Assembly: GCA_033065855.1 (NCBI GenBank)
Contig: JAVXUO010003150.1
Span: forward strand, 62,001 to 126,000
DNA: 64,000 nt
DNA from: Escallonia rubra
Taxonomy: Eukaryota; Streptophyta; Magnoliopsida; Escalloniales; Escalloniaceae
Reading direction: 5' to 3'
Shown piece after piece: positions 26,175 through 39,222 of the stretch. The position numbers and the translations under genes are program-made. Numbering within the stretch: position 1 is the stretch's first letter; every line of letters starts with the position of its first letter. The notes under the pieces were generated by a model. The model was not told the origin of the DNA, ran no database searches, and saw only the letters and a program-made list of their open reading frames with translations.

Positions 26175-29100
26175 TTTTAGCAGCATTCAACCTAGTGGGA
26201 ATTATATGGACTTCATGTGCTACTGATGCAACCTCTTTAACTTCCAGGTCAGTGTCAAAATTGTCCGGTTGCTTTTTTCTGTGACATACTTGATTCCTCT
26301 CAAGACTGACTAATTAGGTTTTGAAGGGAGCATCTTTCATTGTCAACCTTTGTGCATCTGCTTTAACTGATGTGTGGTTTAATTACGACATTGTGCGGTT
26401 GGTACTTGTTAGTATTCAATCCATATCAACAATGATTATGCATTGTCTGCTGGATTAAAAACTTTAACTGCATTGTCTTTGCAGTTCGAGTTACATCAAC
26501 TGATATAGCAAGGAGAATGTCTATAGTAGAAAAATGCTGGATAATTGTATGGTCATACACTTGTTGATGTTTCCATTTTTTTGTAGTTTCACAAAAAGTA
26601 TGAACCAAGGTTTTCAATAGTGGCCGTCCTAACTAAAATTAGACAGGTTTAAAATTAGTTGTTTCTGTGAAATCCTGAGATGATGCAAGCTAATGGATAC
26701 CTTCTAAAGATACCATAAGTTTACCTTTGTGATTATTGCAGCTTATTTTCTGAACTTTCTCTTCCGGAAGAAGCATGAAACTTGGCTGTATTTGCAAACG
26801 CAGAGGCAGGACCATCTATGAAGCCTGTTTTTGGTGACCCACGACTACGAGCATAGCCAGCGCAAGCCTATTTGGAGCCAAAAAATTCCTCTTCTCAGTC
26901 TAATTTGTATTAATTTAATTCCATTCACTTCTTGCGTTAAAATATGTTAAAAGATACGTCTCCATCTTGCAGGGAGCACAAATGACTGATTTTTGGAGCT
27001 GAAAATCATCATGAAGAGCCGCTAGCCCGCTTCAGAGTAGCGAACTTTTCCGTAGAACTTGCACCAACAAAAGGAAGACATGAAAAGTAAACTCTTGCAC
27101 CTCCAGCGCCGGCCAACATATCACAGCTCGTAGTATGGCTTTGGTACTTACTGACAGCTACTACATATTTTCATAAAATAAAAATGTGATGCTCAGGTTG
27201 GTGACATAAGTTATATTCTTTCCTGGAGACCTTACGTGAGCCTAAATGATTAGTTTTATGTTATCTATTTAACTTGTATGGATTCACAGTATTTAAGCTT
27301 AATTATATGTCAACTGAATATTTCATCTAAACATGCATCCCAACTTTCTGTCTTCCTGTGTATCTTTCTTTTGATGTGTGTCAAAAGCTCCCACTCAGTT
27401 TGTTCTTGTTTATCTATGGATCTTCAAAGAAGCACCACCTGAGCCATACATGTGCTTTTTCTCTTTTCTTGTTTCTTTTCATTTATTTGCCCTGCTATGT
27501 AGCATGATCTAATAAGAAGCTCTTCTCTTAAATATTAATCTGAAGGAAGGTATCAGAATCTTGTTAAACAAAGAGATAAAGGAGCTCAACACATCAAAAA
27601 GCGTATGCTGTGAGACTAGATGCGTGGTCTTAATATACTTAAAGAGGCATATCAAACTAGAATAAAGTGACCAAAGTTGTATGGTATGCAACTTGCAAAA
27701 AGGCATGCATTTGATAAAAGAAAGTGGGGCAGTTTTGTCATCTACCAGAAAAGTTTATAGGAATGGTCATATTGCTCAAGTTGCCTTGAAATTTGGCTAG
27801 TGGGGGACGGGACCAAAAGTAATATGTGCAAGTGATATAGGTGGGCACCAGGATTTTGTTGATAGTTTTAGCAGCAACACGGATTGTAGTATTGCCAATT
27901 ACTGGCGTTCCATAATGATTAGAGGGCTTAATTCGAAAGGCGAAAGCAACACTAACATTAAACTGAAAGGCATTACTTGCTTTTTAATTACCATAACAGA
28001 ACAAACTTTCCCAGTCTTGGGATTCTGATCAACCTATACATGATAATCAACCTGGGGAATTTTCTTAGTTCTAATGGTGGAATGACGTAGCAGTAGTTGA
28101 ATGGTGGAGAGAATGGAATAACAAGGGACATCGCGTGAATATATCCCACCACTTACATATGCCCTCTTTTAGTGGTTATATACCTGTGTGTGTGTCTGTG
28201 TATGTGTGCACGGGCGCGTGCATATATGAGTCTGGTCAAAGTGTTACCTGTTGATGTTTGTAATTCTAGGCCCCTATTATACGCCACTAAAGTTCTGTCC
28301 TTAGATGGTCCATTCAAGTAGTGATTTGAACCTTAGACCTGCACTTCACTTTATTAGGGAGAAGGTCCTCACTTTAGAAGTACTTTTTGGAAATCTAAGG
28401 TTGCAATTATGTTCCCCTCACCCAAAGGGAGTATCCTAGAGCAGGTTTAGTGATGCAAGTAGGAAGAAATTAAATGATCCTTAAGAACAACATAATCTAC
28501 TAACAGTTGGAACTTATGATTTTCCTTCTAATTGTCTAGCAATTAAGAATCGTTCTCCCTATGACAAGCAAAAGCATCCGGTGTGATCAGTCATTTGCAG
28601 AGGAATAAAAATCCTTTTTGGCTTGAGAAATATATGCAAAACAATTAAGAATTTAACTATGAAGCGAAAGCTATATGTTACAATTTTTACTGTTTTTTAT
28701 CAAATTCTTGATATTTGCCTGATACAAGTTGGATCTTCTTCTGCTGTGCTTGCTGAGCGAAACTGAGAGATTTCATTCTCAAGTAGAAAACAGCAAAAAT
28801 AATAGAGAATGAAGTATGAGATGCTAATGCTGCGTGGCCTAGACTCGGGTTTCCAACGTTTGGTTGTAAGCTAAGTCAGTCCTGTGGAAGGCAAATTTCT
28901 ATCTTTCCAGGTTGTAATCATCAGGAGAACCAGTAAGACACCATCTGTCACCTCAAAGAATGCATAGTGACTCCGCAAGCTTGGAATCCACTGCCTCCAC
29001 TTTGGTTCATGAAGGCGTGTAAAGAGTACAAAATGATTCCTCATGTTGAATCATGCCAAGTTCCTTTTCCTCCCCCCTCCAAAAGTTTGGTTCGTGTTTA

Positions 29101-29699
29101 ACAGTAGCTACAATAAGATTTTCTTTCTCTTCCTTATAAAATCGATGTTATTGGATAACAAAGTGAATCACAGATTCAGATACTAAATGAACGCCTGAAT
29201 GTCAAGAGACTTCCTTTCTAAAATTTAGATTATTAAGAGGGATCTAGGAACAACGTTCAGTAAAGAACTACAGAAGAGTTTATAAATAACACTTCTCAAT
29301 GACCAAGCATATCAACAAAGTTTATTCTATGATTTCTTTCCAAGAGTTTCCTCAGCTCTGAGTATTGTCCTGAACTTTTTATCCACAATGTCAACCTCAA
29401 AGGTTTATAGCTGTAAAGCAAGCACCCAAATGCCTTCTCCTCAAAGTTCCCTTGAAGCTTAGAATGTGATATTAAGGAACAGCTCAAAGTTCACTCAAGG
29501 TTTGACGAGTTAGGATATAAACTCCAAAACCATTATGAAGTGTATTGCTCGGTCGACTGCTAGACCCTTGTCGCTATTGGCTAAGTCAAGGTTTCTAAAC
29601 AGATTTACATAAATACATGGTAGAGCAGGGACAACAGCATCCAGCTTTAAAAATAAAGCTTCCAGTCATTTCAATACCTTTTGAGAAAGCTTCTCCTGT
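26175..29699. other. Intergenic, no gene recognised
   Basis: A few intron-acceptor-like TTGCAG sites occur near 26740 and 26970, but no coherent exons follow. Open frames are short and motif-free. A GT-rich microsatellite lies near 28185-28210. Confidence 0.35.
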
Positions 29700-31002
29700 T
29701 CAGTGAAGTGACCGATATTGTTCAGTGTGCATATGAAGAACAGTGTTGTAAGGTCCATTGTGAGGCCCTTGAAGTGTGCTTCTCTGCAGATTTTGTTCCT
29801 GGAATTTTATTCCATGTGAAGATGTCCCACGAGGAGGTGCCATCGTCATTACATTATTTGGCAGGTTGAAAGCCATGGTGGCTCCTTGATTTGGCAGGCT
29901 CCAACTATATAGTGCTTTGGCCATGTCATTCCTTTTTGTATGATGCTGCTGCTGCTGTATGACCATGGATTGGTGATCTGGTGAAGGTGGTTTATTGTTA
30001 TCTGGTGAAGGAGATTTGGTGTCTGTGACATTGACCGTCGTGATATCATGGATACTTGACCTCCTCTTATCCTTCGTTCCTGAAAGCTGCCTGATAAAGT
30101 ACTTTTGAGCATGACTAGCAACCTGAGTGGGTGTCCTTGTGGTCACAAAATTGCGGGAGATATTTCTCCAGTCCCCTTTACCATATTTGTTAAGTCCCAG
30201 CAAGAATTGCCTGAGGTTTTGTCATCAATACTTACATCAGTACAAAGATAGAAAATACCCAGAGGGAGAAAGTTCATTTAATTGTGAGGCACATAACATG
30301 CAACATTGCAATCTACTGTGTACAGTGCTGTCAAAATCCATACTCTGCTGGACCCTTCTGAGACCCTCAACCTCTATATAAATGATCATTTTCTCCAGAT
30401 GCATTAATATATTATAAATAAAAGTATTCCACACCAAAAAAAAGATCAGAAAAAATTATATCCATGTAATGTATGTCGACATCAGCAAGACTGCAGCTAG
30501 ACATTCTTAGGAGGACTACTTGGTTTTACAGCCATGTTATACTAGAGAACAAAGTTCATTTCAGCTTTGATATTGCAATGCAAAAGTACCTGTGCTCTTC
30601 CTCGGTCCATGGCACGCCCTTTTTCCTTTCCTGATCACAAGGCCGGGACGATGAGCTTTTCTTACCGCCTGGACTATAAAATTGTTTCAACCCATCAAAG
30701 CCTTGATTGTTCATCCATGCTAATGTGAAAGACTCACTAGAATACCCAGGTACTGGTATTAGCCCTGCCTCTATATCGCTGACATCTTCTTCCAGTTCTT
30801 TGTACTGTTTAATCACATCTTTCACAGTCTTCCCTGGGATCATGGATGCCACATTGTACCATCGATCCGGAGTGTCCTTATCGAATAACGCGAGCGCATT
30901 CTCGAACCGCTTGTTCTCTTCTGGTGTCCATTTGGTCTCCTTGCTTTCCTCAAACAGCCAATTCGAGTGTCGAAGATATGATGCCGGAGAGAAAATTTCC
31001 AT
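29700..31002 (-). CDS. DIVARICATA-type R2R3-like (1R+SHAQKYF) MYB transcription factor
   Basis: Nuclear DNA-binding protein. Two exons, 30590-31002 and 29700-30210, with a 379-bp GT-AG intron that splits the Arg codon of the EEEHR motif; together they encode 307 aa, the usual size. Residues about 22-72 form a first SANT/MYB repeat ([20 protein letters not shown], then [17 protein letters not shown]). Residues about 129-181 form the second, with [20 protein letters not shown] and the family hallmark VASHAQKYF (SHAQKYF at 170-176). [16 protein letters not shown] block follows, then a Ser/Pro/Gln-rich tail. Family members regulate floral asymmetry, growth or stress responses in various plants; which of these applies cannot be read from sequence. 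The start ATG is the first in frame, and MEIFSP matches the family N-terminus. Confidence 0.93.
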
Positions 31003-31713
31003 ATTGTTTAAAGCAGGAGGACAAAAATCTCAGAATTTAGATTCTCTAAGACTCTTTAAAGAGAGAGACCGAGAAGGAAGAAAAGTCTGATTGGAAATGC
31101 AGAAAAGTGGTGGCTTCAGTGACCAAGATGGCATTAAATCAAGAGGCATTGTGGAGGGAATCTAACTACTTTTGTTGACATAAGCATGAGAGGAGGAATC
31201 CAGAATAGAACCAACTTTCCAAAACCCAAGGAAAAATCAAGAGGCAACATAAAGCAGATCTTCTTGGTCAATTGATACACATTAGTAACTCTATCAATCT
31301 TAGATCGGAAACAGGATAACAGAATCAGCAAAACCCAGCCTAAGCTTTATAGGAAGAAAAATGAAGCTCGCAATTCACAAAGTAGACTAAGATAAACGCT
31401 TGACAATAAATGCACTGAGTCAAAAATGGAGTACTAAAAAGCTTTATAGGCAAGAAAGGGTCGGTTGATGATTACAAAAGATAAATTCTCAAGGATTGCA
31501 GTAAAAGTGGGAAAGAATAATAGCAAGGGAGTGAGCTTGGAGAAGTGAATCCAAAATTGTCAGACAAGTGTACTTGTTGTAAGAGGGAGAGATCTACCTA
31601 GAAGCAACAATAGTAGTAGAACAAGAGTTAGGAGTCTAAAGTTGTTGGGAAGTGATTGGCTAGAATGGTGTTTGTGGGGACTTGGGCTAAAGAAAAGCTT
31701 AATAATCATTGTG
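31003..31713 (-). promoter_or_regulatory. Leader and proximal upstream region of the MYB gene
   Basis: No open frame of interest. The interval is purine-rich near 31020-31090, directly upstream of the ATG, and is bounded by a long (GA)n tract. It probably contains the 5' UTR, but I cannot place the transcription start. Confidence 0.4.
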
Positions 31714-31741
31714 AGTGAGAGAGAGAGAGAGAGAGAGAGAG
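31714..31741. repeat. (GA)n microsatellite upstream of the MYB gene
   Basis: Uninterrupted GA run, read as CT on the MYB coding strand, about 710 bp upstream of the MYB start. Such tracts are common in plant promoters and leaders. Confidence 0.9.
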
Positions 31742-34700
31742 CTGCCCAAAAAGCTTAGAAATCTGTCACTGCTGAAGCATATGCACAAGTGTATAGAGGT
31801 AAATGAAAACTTTTATGAGTGTATTTGATAATTTTAGTGTTGACCTTTAGGTGTGACCTTGGCAAGGGCTGCCAATTAATATGCTCACCCTTGCATCCTA
31901 CTTAATACGAAAAAATGTCTCCATTATGAATCAAGGATCAATGACACTCCAACTTTGACTCTGAATTTATTCAAAAATTGAAGTTCAATACCCAATCAGA
32001 TAGTGGAAGTTGGAATTTCATTTAGCAGAAGGAAATGATTAAACCGTTCCCAGTAAGAGGAGGATAAAAAAATCGACATGCCCAAAATTCCAATACAGTA
32101 TATGACAGTTCTACGTGTTTACCAGTATCGAACTAGGATACTTTAGTCTTTTACTGGTGCAGCATGTTTTATAGGATCTGTCATTTGTGGATAGAGGACT
32201 GTTGTTGAAATTAATGGTTATAATGTTTGCTTGTCTCCATTACTATTTTAGTTGTTTGGGTGGGAGGACGCACTTGCATGACTACCCGCATTTTTTTTTC
32301 TTTTCTCTTAACATACCTTGTTGTGATGAGAAGCATGGAGCAAAACTAGGAGATACATTAGCTAGTAGGCTAATGGTAACATGGAAGAGTCTTAACTTTT
32401 GTTGCTTGAACATCTGCTTAAGGTTCGCGGCACAATTGTCGCCTTTCCGTTCTTTGAACTAAGATTGGGGTCCTCGCAACTCAATCACCTCTCGGAACCA
32501 TACTACTATGTTATAGTCAATGGCAATGCTGCCAGAGTATCATCGTGAATATGAAAGACTGTATTAACCCAGGTGTTCTGCTCGGTGATGGAAACTAATT
32601 ATTGTCCTCTGCCTCGCCTTGTCGATCTACAGCTTAAATATCATGCCCTTACTTTCTCGTATATATTTTGCTTGAGAAAATACCTCAACTGAAATGCAGA
32701 ACTTAAACACCCCCAGTTTGCTGCGTACTATGATATGCTGTCGTGGATAGTTAAATGATAAATGAGCTTGTCAAAGTACCACCAGACTTTGATATGCAAA
32801 GCTCCCAATTCCATGGAAAGACCGAATTGGGTTTGGTTAGTGAAATAAAATCATAAAAGTACATACACGTTTTGCTTTTCCAAGAAGGAGATTCGTCATT
32901 TTACTTAAGTACATTCTTAAATAGCATAATTTATGCCAAAGCTGCAATTAGCAACATAGTCCAGGTTAGGACTTATGGGCATGGAGAGAATACAATATCA
33001 ATAAAGAATAGCATAGCATACCTTTCAGAAATCGTGTAGGATGTTCATTTGCATGTAGCCATATAGTACAAAATGGTGCTCAGATGGAATACATGCATGC
33101 CTAACTGTGAACTATAAATTGCTGTTAAATGTGGTGTTTCTTGGCGTATAGTCTGTCAATATGTCGGGTTTGAATGATTATACAAATATTCAAGTGAAGA
33201 AACTTGGAAGAGCTGCTTTCAAATGCTGAAATCAATGTTAAAAAAATGAGTAATAGTTGGCTCTTCTTATATTCTATGCAGGTCGTGGTTGTCAAACATC
33301 CACCTCCACCCCACCTACCCCACCGGGTGGGGGGGGTGCGGAGGAGGGTGTGTTAGGTAAGTTTCTCTTCACTATAGGCCAACCAGATATAAGCCACCTT
33401 CTGTTTGACATTGTATTGTATAACACACTAATACTGCATATGTGCTCTGAATTTGGATTCCAACTTTTCTCTTGCTCAAGGTGTGAATTTTATCTTTTAT
33501 CTTAATGACTTGCTTGAAACCTGAATCTGTATCTTTGATCCCATTAGGTGGTTTATGTGGCAGTAAAAATGGTAATTAGTCCCCAGGTTTTTCTCTTTTT
33601 GGGGATTAAAAATGCCTGTAGCTTAGTTTCCATGGAGTTTTTCTCATTTTTATTCATTCTTCAGCAGTGCTGTACTGATAATTGCTGCTGTTGTTTTTAC
33701 TTTCTTCGGAAATTCTTTTTTGTTTTTTGGTCAAAGGTCTTTTGTATTCATTTAAGCTCAATCATATACAAAAACATTTTCCAACTATACACATTTCTGT
33801 GATCTTCAATCGGAAGTTCAAGAAAGCATAAACCATCATTTCTTAGAAAAAGAGAACAAAGTGTGATCTTCTTTACTCGAGCATATTGTGCAGCCCATAT
33901 GGGGGTGTTGGAAATGAAAGCGACTAGTTGTTAAATAAAGTGAGACTTTCCATAAGTGGAAAGATTCTTCTTTACCATCTTTACACAAAGTGCATATGGC
34001 CGAGTGCCTGAGCTCATGTGGGGCACTTGTCCAACTTGCAATTGCATTAAACTACCAGTTAAGATCACTCATCTACCCAAAAACCAGGGCCATGCCATAG
34101 AAAGAAGACTTCAGTACTTCGTTTTGCAAATCATGCCAGAGAATCAGTGTCATACTCATGCCAGAGGCCTCTTTTGTGGTTTATTCATAAAAGCAGATAA
34201 TGTGATTTTGCACAACCTAGTTTGGAAATAAATTGATGTACTGAAAACTTGTATCGTATTTTTTTTGTGCTTTGAGATAGTTTCATTCCAAGGTTGGAGC
34301 GCTGCACAAACTATTTGCTCGCAAGTTAATGGACTTTGTCAAAGTATACATGTCATTGATGTACTGAGGTCAATCGCATATACGGTCTCGATCTTCAAAC
34401 CTATTTTAATCTGTGAAGTATTCAGTGTCATTCTTGTTGGGAGAAGGTCCTTTTCAGTCTCCCTTCAGTATCCTATTATCCTTTCTTCTTTTGGTCCAAC
34501 TATAATCTGGTTACATAACCTGGGTGGCTCTCCCGATAAACATAGAGTCAGTACTTTCTTTTCTTCCTAACGATATAGCTAAAATGGCTTTGCCTTGGTG
34601 TTCATTTCCTTCTTATGACACAATGACTTTGTTCATGTCCATAATTAAAGTACTTGTGTTCTGACTCCAACAGGAACATCTCTCTCAGAATTCGGCTTGC

Positions 34701-35948
34701 TTTATTGTTCTTTTGACCACAGTCTTGACAAAATGTAAGGCCCAAAATCGAATCGAATTGGCTTGGCACCTGAATTGAATGTTAAAGCTGTCCAGCCCAG
34801 TATGAGAGATGGGCCAGGCCTATTTCTCTTCTCCAGTACATGAAACTATACAATTAGCAACAGAGGTCCATGTATCTCTAGGAAAACTGTGGAGGCCTTT
34901 TAATCGTTCCTCTACTAGTGACGAGGCTTAATTTACCCCAGGCGATTGTGTTCTCTACAACAAGGTGGAGGGTTGCTTACTTCTATTGGTAGCAGACTAG
35001 CAGGAACCTGACATGGTGTGTAACTTTTAGGATTAAATATATTTTGGTGCTTATGATATCAAAAATGGTCCTGTTTATAGCTTCATTGGGAGGTAGGTAA
35101 TTCCTCAAAAGTTGTATGGCCAACTGATGCAGTAGCCCCTGCATACTTCAGCAAAGTAATGGTTTTTTTTTTTAGAATACGAGAATTGCATTGATAATTT
35201 TAAAAGGTTACACAGTCGACATGTTGTAGAGCTTACAGATATAATAGGTCACGACATTCCCGTGACTAATACACATTACAATTGAATTAGAACAGAGCAT
35301 ATCCTACACTTTAACTCAACTTAAAGTAACATGCAAAGTTTACAGGTTGAGGTAACATAAATAAAAACAATCGTAGCACAAGATGGTAACAATAAAGCGG
35401 ACAATCGGGACCACACGACCCAAAGGCAAGTACACCGTTTGAAGGCGCATTTCATTTCCAGGATTTTCACCATCGCAACGTACATCCTTCAACTAATGCG
35501 TATCAAATCTGAATCAAATTGTCGCAATATAGGCTGGAGGAACTACTACACCCACAACAAACCAGACCAGACCCAAGAACAACCCCATAATGGTTGATGA
35601 GTCGAAACTGGAGCATTACCATAAAGTCAAAAGGCTGTTGCTTCTTTGTTCAAAAGGGCTCAATAGATAATCATGTTGATTTACATGTATAATTTATTTC
35701 AAAATCTTTCCAGAAAACCACAACAAAAAATAAAAATAAAAATTGCAGATACAATTCTTGGTATATGTATTGTCCTAGTAAGAAAACTTATTCCAATCAG
35801 CTTGAGGAGATCCTTTTCTCTGCTTTTTATTAGCTCTACTTTCTTCTTTGTCCTCTTTTAAGATGCTCCTCTGTCCTCCTCCAAATTTTTTCTTGATGTG
35901 AAGATTGATCTACTTGTATAGTGTTGAATGATAGTTCTTTGATATCTG
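31742..35948. other. Intergenic between the MYB and laccase genes
   Basis: No gene could be supported. Points noted: a G/C-rich patch at 33300-33345 with CCCCACC/GGTGGGG inverted arms; and 35161-35640, which begins with a T9 run followed by AGAATACGAGAATTGCATTG and could be the antisense poly(A) end of an old retroposon. The open frames at 33257-33802 and 33956-34570 have no recognisable domains. Confidence 0.35.
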
Positions 35949-38900
35949 TTAACATTTTGGAAGATCACTTGGAGGCGGAATAAGTGACTCATTAGGTCCC
36001 TTGCCATTGTTGACCAGGAATGCCATTTTTAGTCCCCAAGTAGTGTGCACTTCTAAGTGACAATGCATGAACCAAACTCCTGAAGATGTAAAAAGATGAA
36101 ATGTTCTTGGTAAGTAGTTGCAATAAGAAAAGGAGAACATAGTCCTGGAAAAAAAATGATAGAAAGTACCTGGATTATCTGCTTGAAACCTGATAGCTGT
36201 CCAGCCACCAGAAGGCACTCCAACTGTGTTTCTTTCAACAGGGTCAACAAGATTGAAATTCTTAGGATCTTGTTTTGGATTGAAATTTCCTACGCCCCTT
36301 CCAACCACGAAAAAATTGAACCCATGTAGATGGATCGGATGGTTCTCTGGGGATATGATCCCGGTGTCTTGAAGAACCAGTTGAACTGTAGAATTGTAGC
36401 TCAGCCTGTAAAGTTTAGTCCCATTCGTGGTTGCTAAACTCTTTGGTGGGGCACCGGTGTAATTGAAAACAGACGGTGGGTTACCCGGAAAGTCAGTTGT
36501 GAAAACGCCTTTTTTGTTGAAGTAGTGTGCTTGAAGGAGCGCTGTGGTTGGCATGACGAACGTGACATTGTTTATACCAGCCACAACGCGGCTACCATTA
36601 CCAGCTTTGCAAGTGGGGCAGGGGTTAATCCCAAGGCCAACAGTGAAAAAGAGTGAGTGATCGATTTTCTGTGGCACTTTGGCTGGATATTTTTTCGAGT
36701 TAAGGCTCTTAAGGGAGTTAATGAAGTTGTTAGCAACTGGGGTGGCATTTTGAGCAGGCGGAGTTGTGAGAGTGGTTTGGGCACTAGTGAGTGTCCCTGA
36801 ATAGTGTAGGGTTGCAGTTGCAGTCATGTTATCAACTGTAATAGGGGAGTCCATGAAGGGGGAGGCGGCCACCATGTACTTGCCGGAGCCTTGGTCTGCC
36901 GTGACAATGACATTTGTGGTTTGGCCTGGGCCAATTACGATTGAGTCGATTTTGAAAGGCTTTACGTAGGTGGCATCAACTTCAACTACGGTGAGCTTGT
37001 GCCCTGCAATCTTGAAGAAAAGTTCTTCATTGAGTGCAGCATTGATGATGCGTAACATGTAAGATTTGCCGCTTTCAACGCTCAACTTGAACCCTCCTGC
37101 GTGACAAAAAGTTTGCAGTAATAGGATTTTAGTGCGAATCCTCCATTGTATATAGGCACAAGCTATAAAATTAAGACTTCAGTTTGTGCATCACATGCTC
37201 ACATCTGATGAAATTTGCCTTTATTAGCATATCTAAGAGTTTGATGCAGTGTAAGAACTTGTTAACACACATTCTTCGATTATCTATATCTGCTAACATA
37301 AGTTTCTTGCTCCCTCCATGTCTAATATTAGCAATTACCTTGTGACGAGCAATTTGAGATAGGTCCTGGATGGCCATTGATGGTGTGAGCATCTGATACA
37401 TTTGGTGCCAAGCCTGATTTCAGAGCTTCATTGATCACAGCCTCAGTATCTGATTTCCACCATTCAGCTGCAACAAAGATCATATCCAATTGATGAAACA
37501 CCCAAGTTTTATTGCTTAACATCCGATCAGTCCAAAGTAAAAAAAGGCCAAAAAAAAAAAAGTTGGGTTATGGTTTTTCTTACCTAATATAACAACTACT
37601 TCCTTGTGGGGTGTGGGAAATGGATAAGGCACCCCAAGTTTGGGTAATACAACTATGGCACCATGGACAGTGGCCCTTAGCCATAAGATATGTGCATGCC
37701 AAAGAAGTGTTCCTCGTTGGCCTGTAATCGTGAAGTTGTAGACGTAGCTCTGCCCCGTCGGGATCGGACATTGTGTGATGTATGCAGGTCCGTCGGCCCA
37801 CCCTGTTCTGAGTTGCCGGATACCGTGCCTGCCACCGGAAAGAACCAGAATAAACCGTTATGATGTTCCCACCAAAATCATCTCGAGTATTTCTCCAGAA
37901 AGTAGTATGTTTACATTTCACTGCAAATTCTTTAGCATGGAGACCGTGAATACTTGGGTTGTCTCAAGTCAATAACAAAAGGCAAAGTTTAGCCGATTGG
38001 CCTGAAAATCACTTTACCCACATGTAGCTCCAACTACGTTTCTTGAGACAGCTCAAGTTTAAAGTCATCCTTTCGTTACGCTTGACTGTAGTCCGACTCT
38101 CATTAGCCTCATAGAGAAACTCTTTTTGCCCAAAAAAGAATAGGGAAAGAGAATAATGCAGAAAAAAAGATTTGACTGCTGAAATCTAGGGGTTTCAAAG
38201 TGTAATGACTCGTGTGCTTATTCAAACAAAGACAAGGTGACATTTCAGTATATTACCAGTGAATGGAGACATTGTATTTGACATGGTTGTCAACCTTGAC
38301 GAGCACGGTGTCGCCTTCCCTCGCGTAGAGAGTGGGACCGGGGAACTGTCCGTTAACGGTCACGATCGGCTTGTGGGAGCACAACCGGCTGGTGTTCTTC
38401 ATAACCACCTTCACAAGTTACCACAAAGCCAAGTTTAGAATCATTGCATGAGACTAAATGGAGGACTAGGAGGACAAGGAAGGTGCACATACGCACGTTG
38501 CCAAGCTGATGGCTTTATAGTTGTACCTTCCATGTCCCTTTTATCTTCTTTCTACATTAACCGATTTCAATCTACACCGACTCTCTTTGCTACTTGAAAT
38601 CATACATTTTTACTTTTCTACGGCTTCTACGTGAAAGTGCAGTTCAATTATCAGACTCTATCAGCAATGATATGGTCTCATACTTAGAAAAAGAAAATAT
38701 ATTCCTCATTTGGTAAGATATATGAACGAGTATTTGTTACTAGTAGTTGCAATTGCCTAGAAGCTTTACATTCAGCTACAAGAAGAAGAGGCATATATAT
38801 TTGGTAAGAACCTTCACCGGCCATCAACTTAGTTTTGTTCCATTTTCGTTACGTAATATCGCGTATTTCGCTCCTACATAGTCTGCTTAGAAAGCACTTC

Positions 38901-39054
38901 TAACGAAACATGCATGCACAAGCAAAATAGGAGAAAGAAATTTCAGCTATGGAAACATTGTGCTTACATCGAACTTGTAATGCCGAACCCTGCATTCAAC
39001 CAACATTGGCAGCATGCATGCCACCAAGATCACAACCCTAATCCAAGACTCCAT
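35949..39054 (-). CDS. Laccase, LAC4 (IRX12)-like clade
   Basis: Secreted blue multicopper oxidase; LAC4-clade enzymes oxidise monolignols in cell walls. Exons on the minus strand: 38968-39054, 38257-38408, 37584-37828, 37339-37467, 36170-37096 and 35949-36079. Phases join to 556 aa. Residues 1 to about 21 form a hydrophobic signal peptide. All copper ligands motifs are present: HWHG (79-82), HAH (124-126), HPIHLHG (457-463) and HCHLEVH (519-525), with Leu as the likely type-1 axial residue in TTWGLKM. Several Asn-X-Ser/Thr sites suit a glycoprotein. The C-terminal block [21 protein letters not shown] and the [20 protein letters not shown] stretch place it near Arabidopsis LAC4. One variant: Ala replaces the usual Gly in the L-G-EWWKSD motif. 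The last intron is 90 nt and in frame. Confidence 0.95.
37027..37047 (+). promoter_or_regulatory. Predicted miR397 target site in the laccase mRNA
   Basis: The plus strand (antisense to the laccase) at these 21 positions equals the well-known plant miR397a sequence except for one base, A where miR397a has G. In the RNA duplex that difference becomes a G:U wobble. The site lies in exon 5 over the codons for NAALNEE, the position where miR397 targets other plant laccases. It implies post-transcriptional control of this laccase by copper-responsive miR397. The match was made from memory of the miRNA. Confidence 0.8.
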
Positions 39055-39087
39055 CTCTCTTCTTCTCTCTCTCTCTCTTCTTCTTCT

Positions 39088-39133
<46 letters not shown>
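39055..39133. repeat. (CT)n/(CTT)n microsatellite in the laccase leader
   Basis: A tract of about 80 bp of CT and CTT units lies directly upstream of the laccase ATG; on the laccase strand it is GA/GAA-rich. It sits between the TATA-like site and the start codon, so it is most likely transcribed as 5' UTR. The Arg/Glu open frame through it is an artefact of the repeat. Confidence 0.9.
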
Positions 39134-39135
<2 letters not shown>

Positions 39136-39214
39136 GTGTGAATCTCCTTTTAATTGCAATGTCTGCCTAAGCAAGCTGGCTAGTTACACTCAGCTATGAC
39201 TGGCCAACGCAAGC

Positions 39215-39222
39215 TTATATAG
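39215..39222 (-). promoter_or_regulatory. TATA box of the laccase gene
   Basis: On the laccase strand CCTATATAAGC occurs about 160 bp before the ATG, giving a leader of about 130 nt dominated by the GA tract. Confidence 0.6.

Noticed and set aside
33281..33354. Exon-like interval between TATGCAG and GGTAAGTTT
   Set aside because: The sequence between is a C/G-rich low-complexity tract and no flanking exons could be joined.
35949..37085. A 378-codon laccase frame read straight through
   Set aside because: It contains a 90-nt GT-AG intron (36080-36169) that interrupts the conserved [10 protein letters not shown] block, and it lacks the upstream exons.
38947..39174. Frame beginning with an Arg/Glu repeat ahead of the laccase signal peptide
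   Set aside because: The Arg/Glu part is the translated GA microsatellite; the true start is the ATG at 39054.
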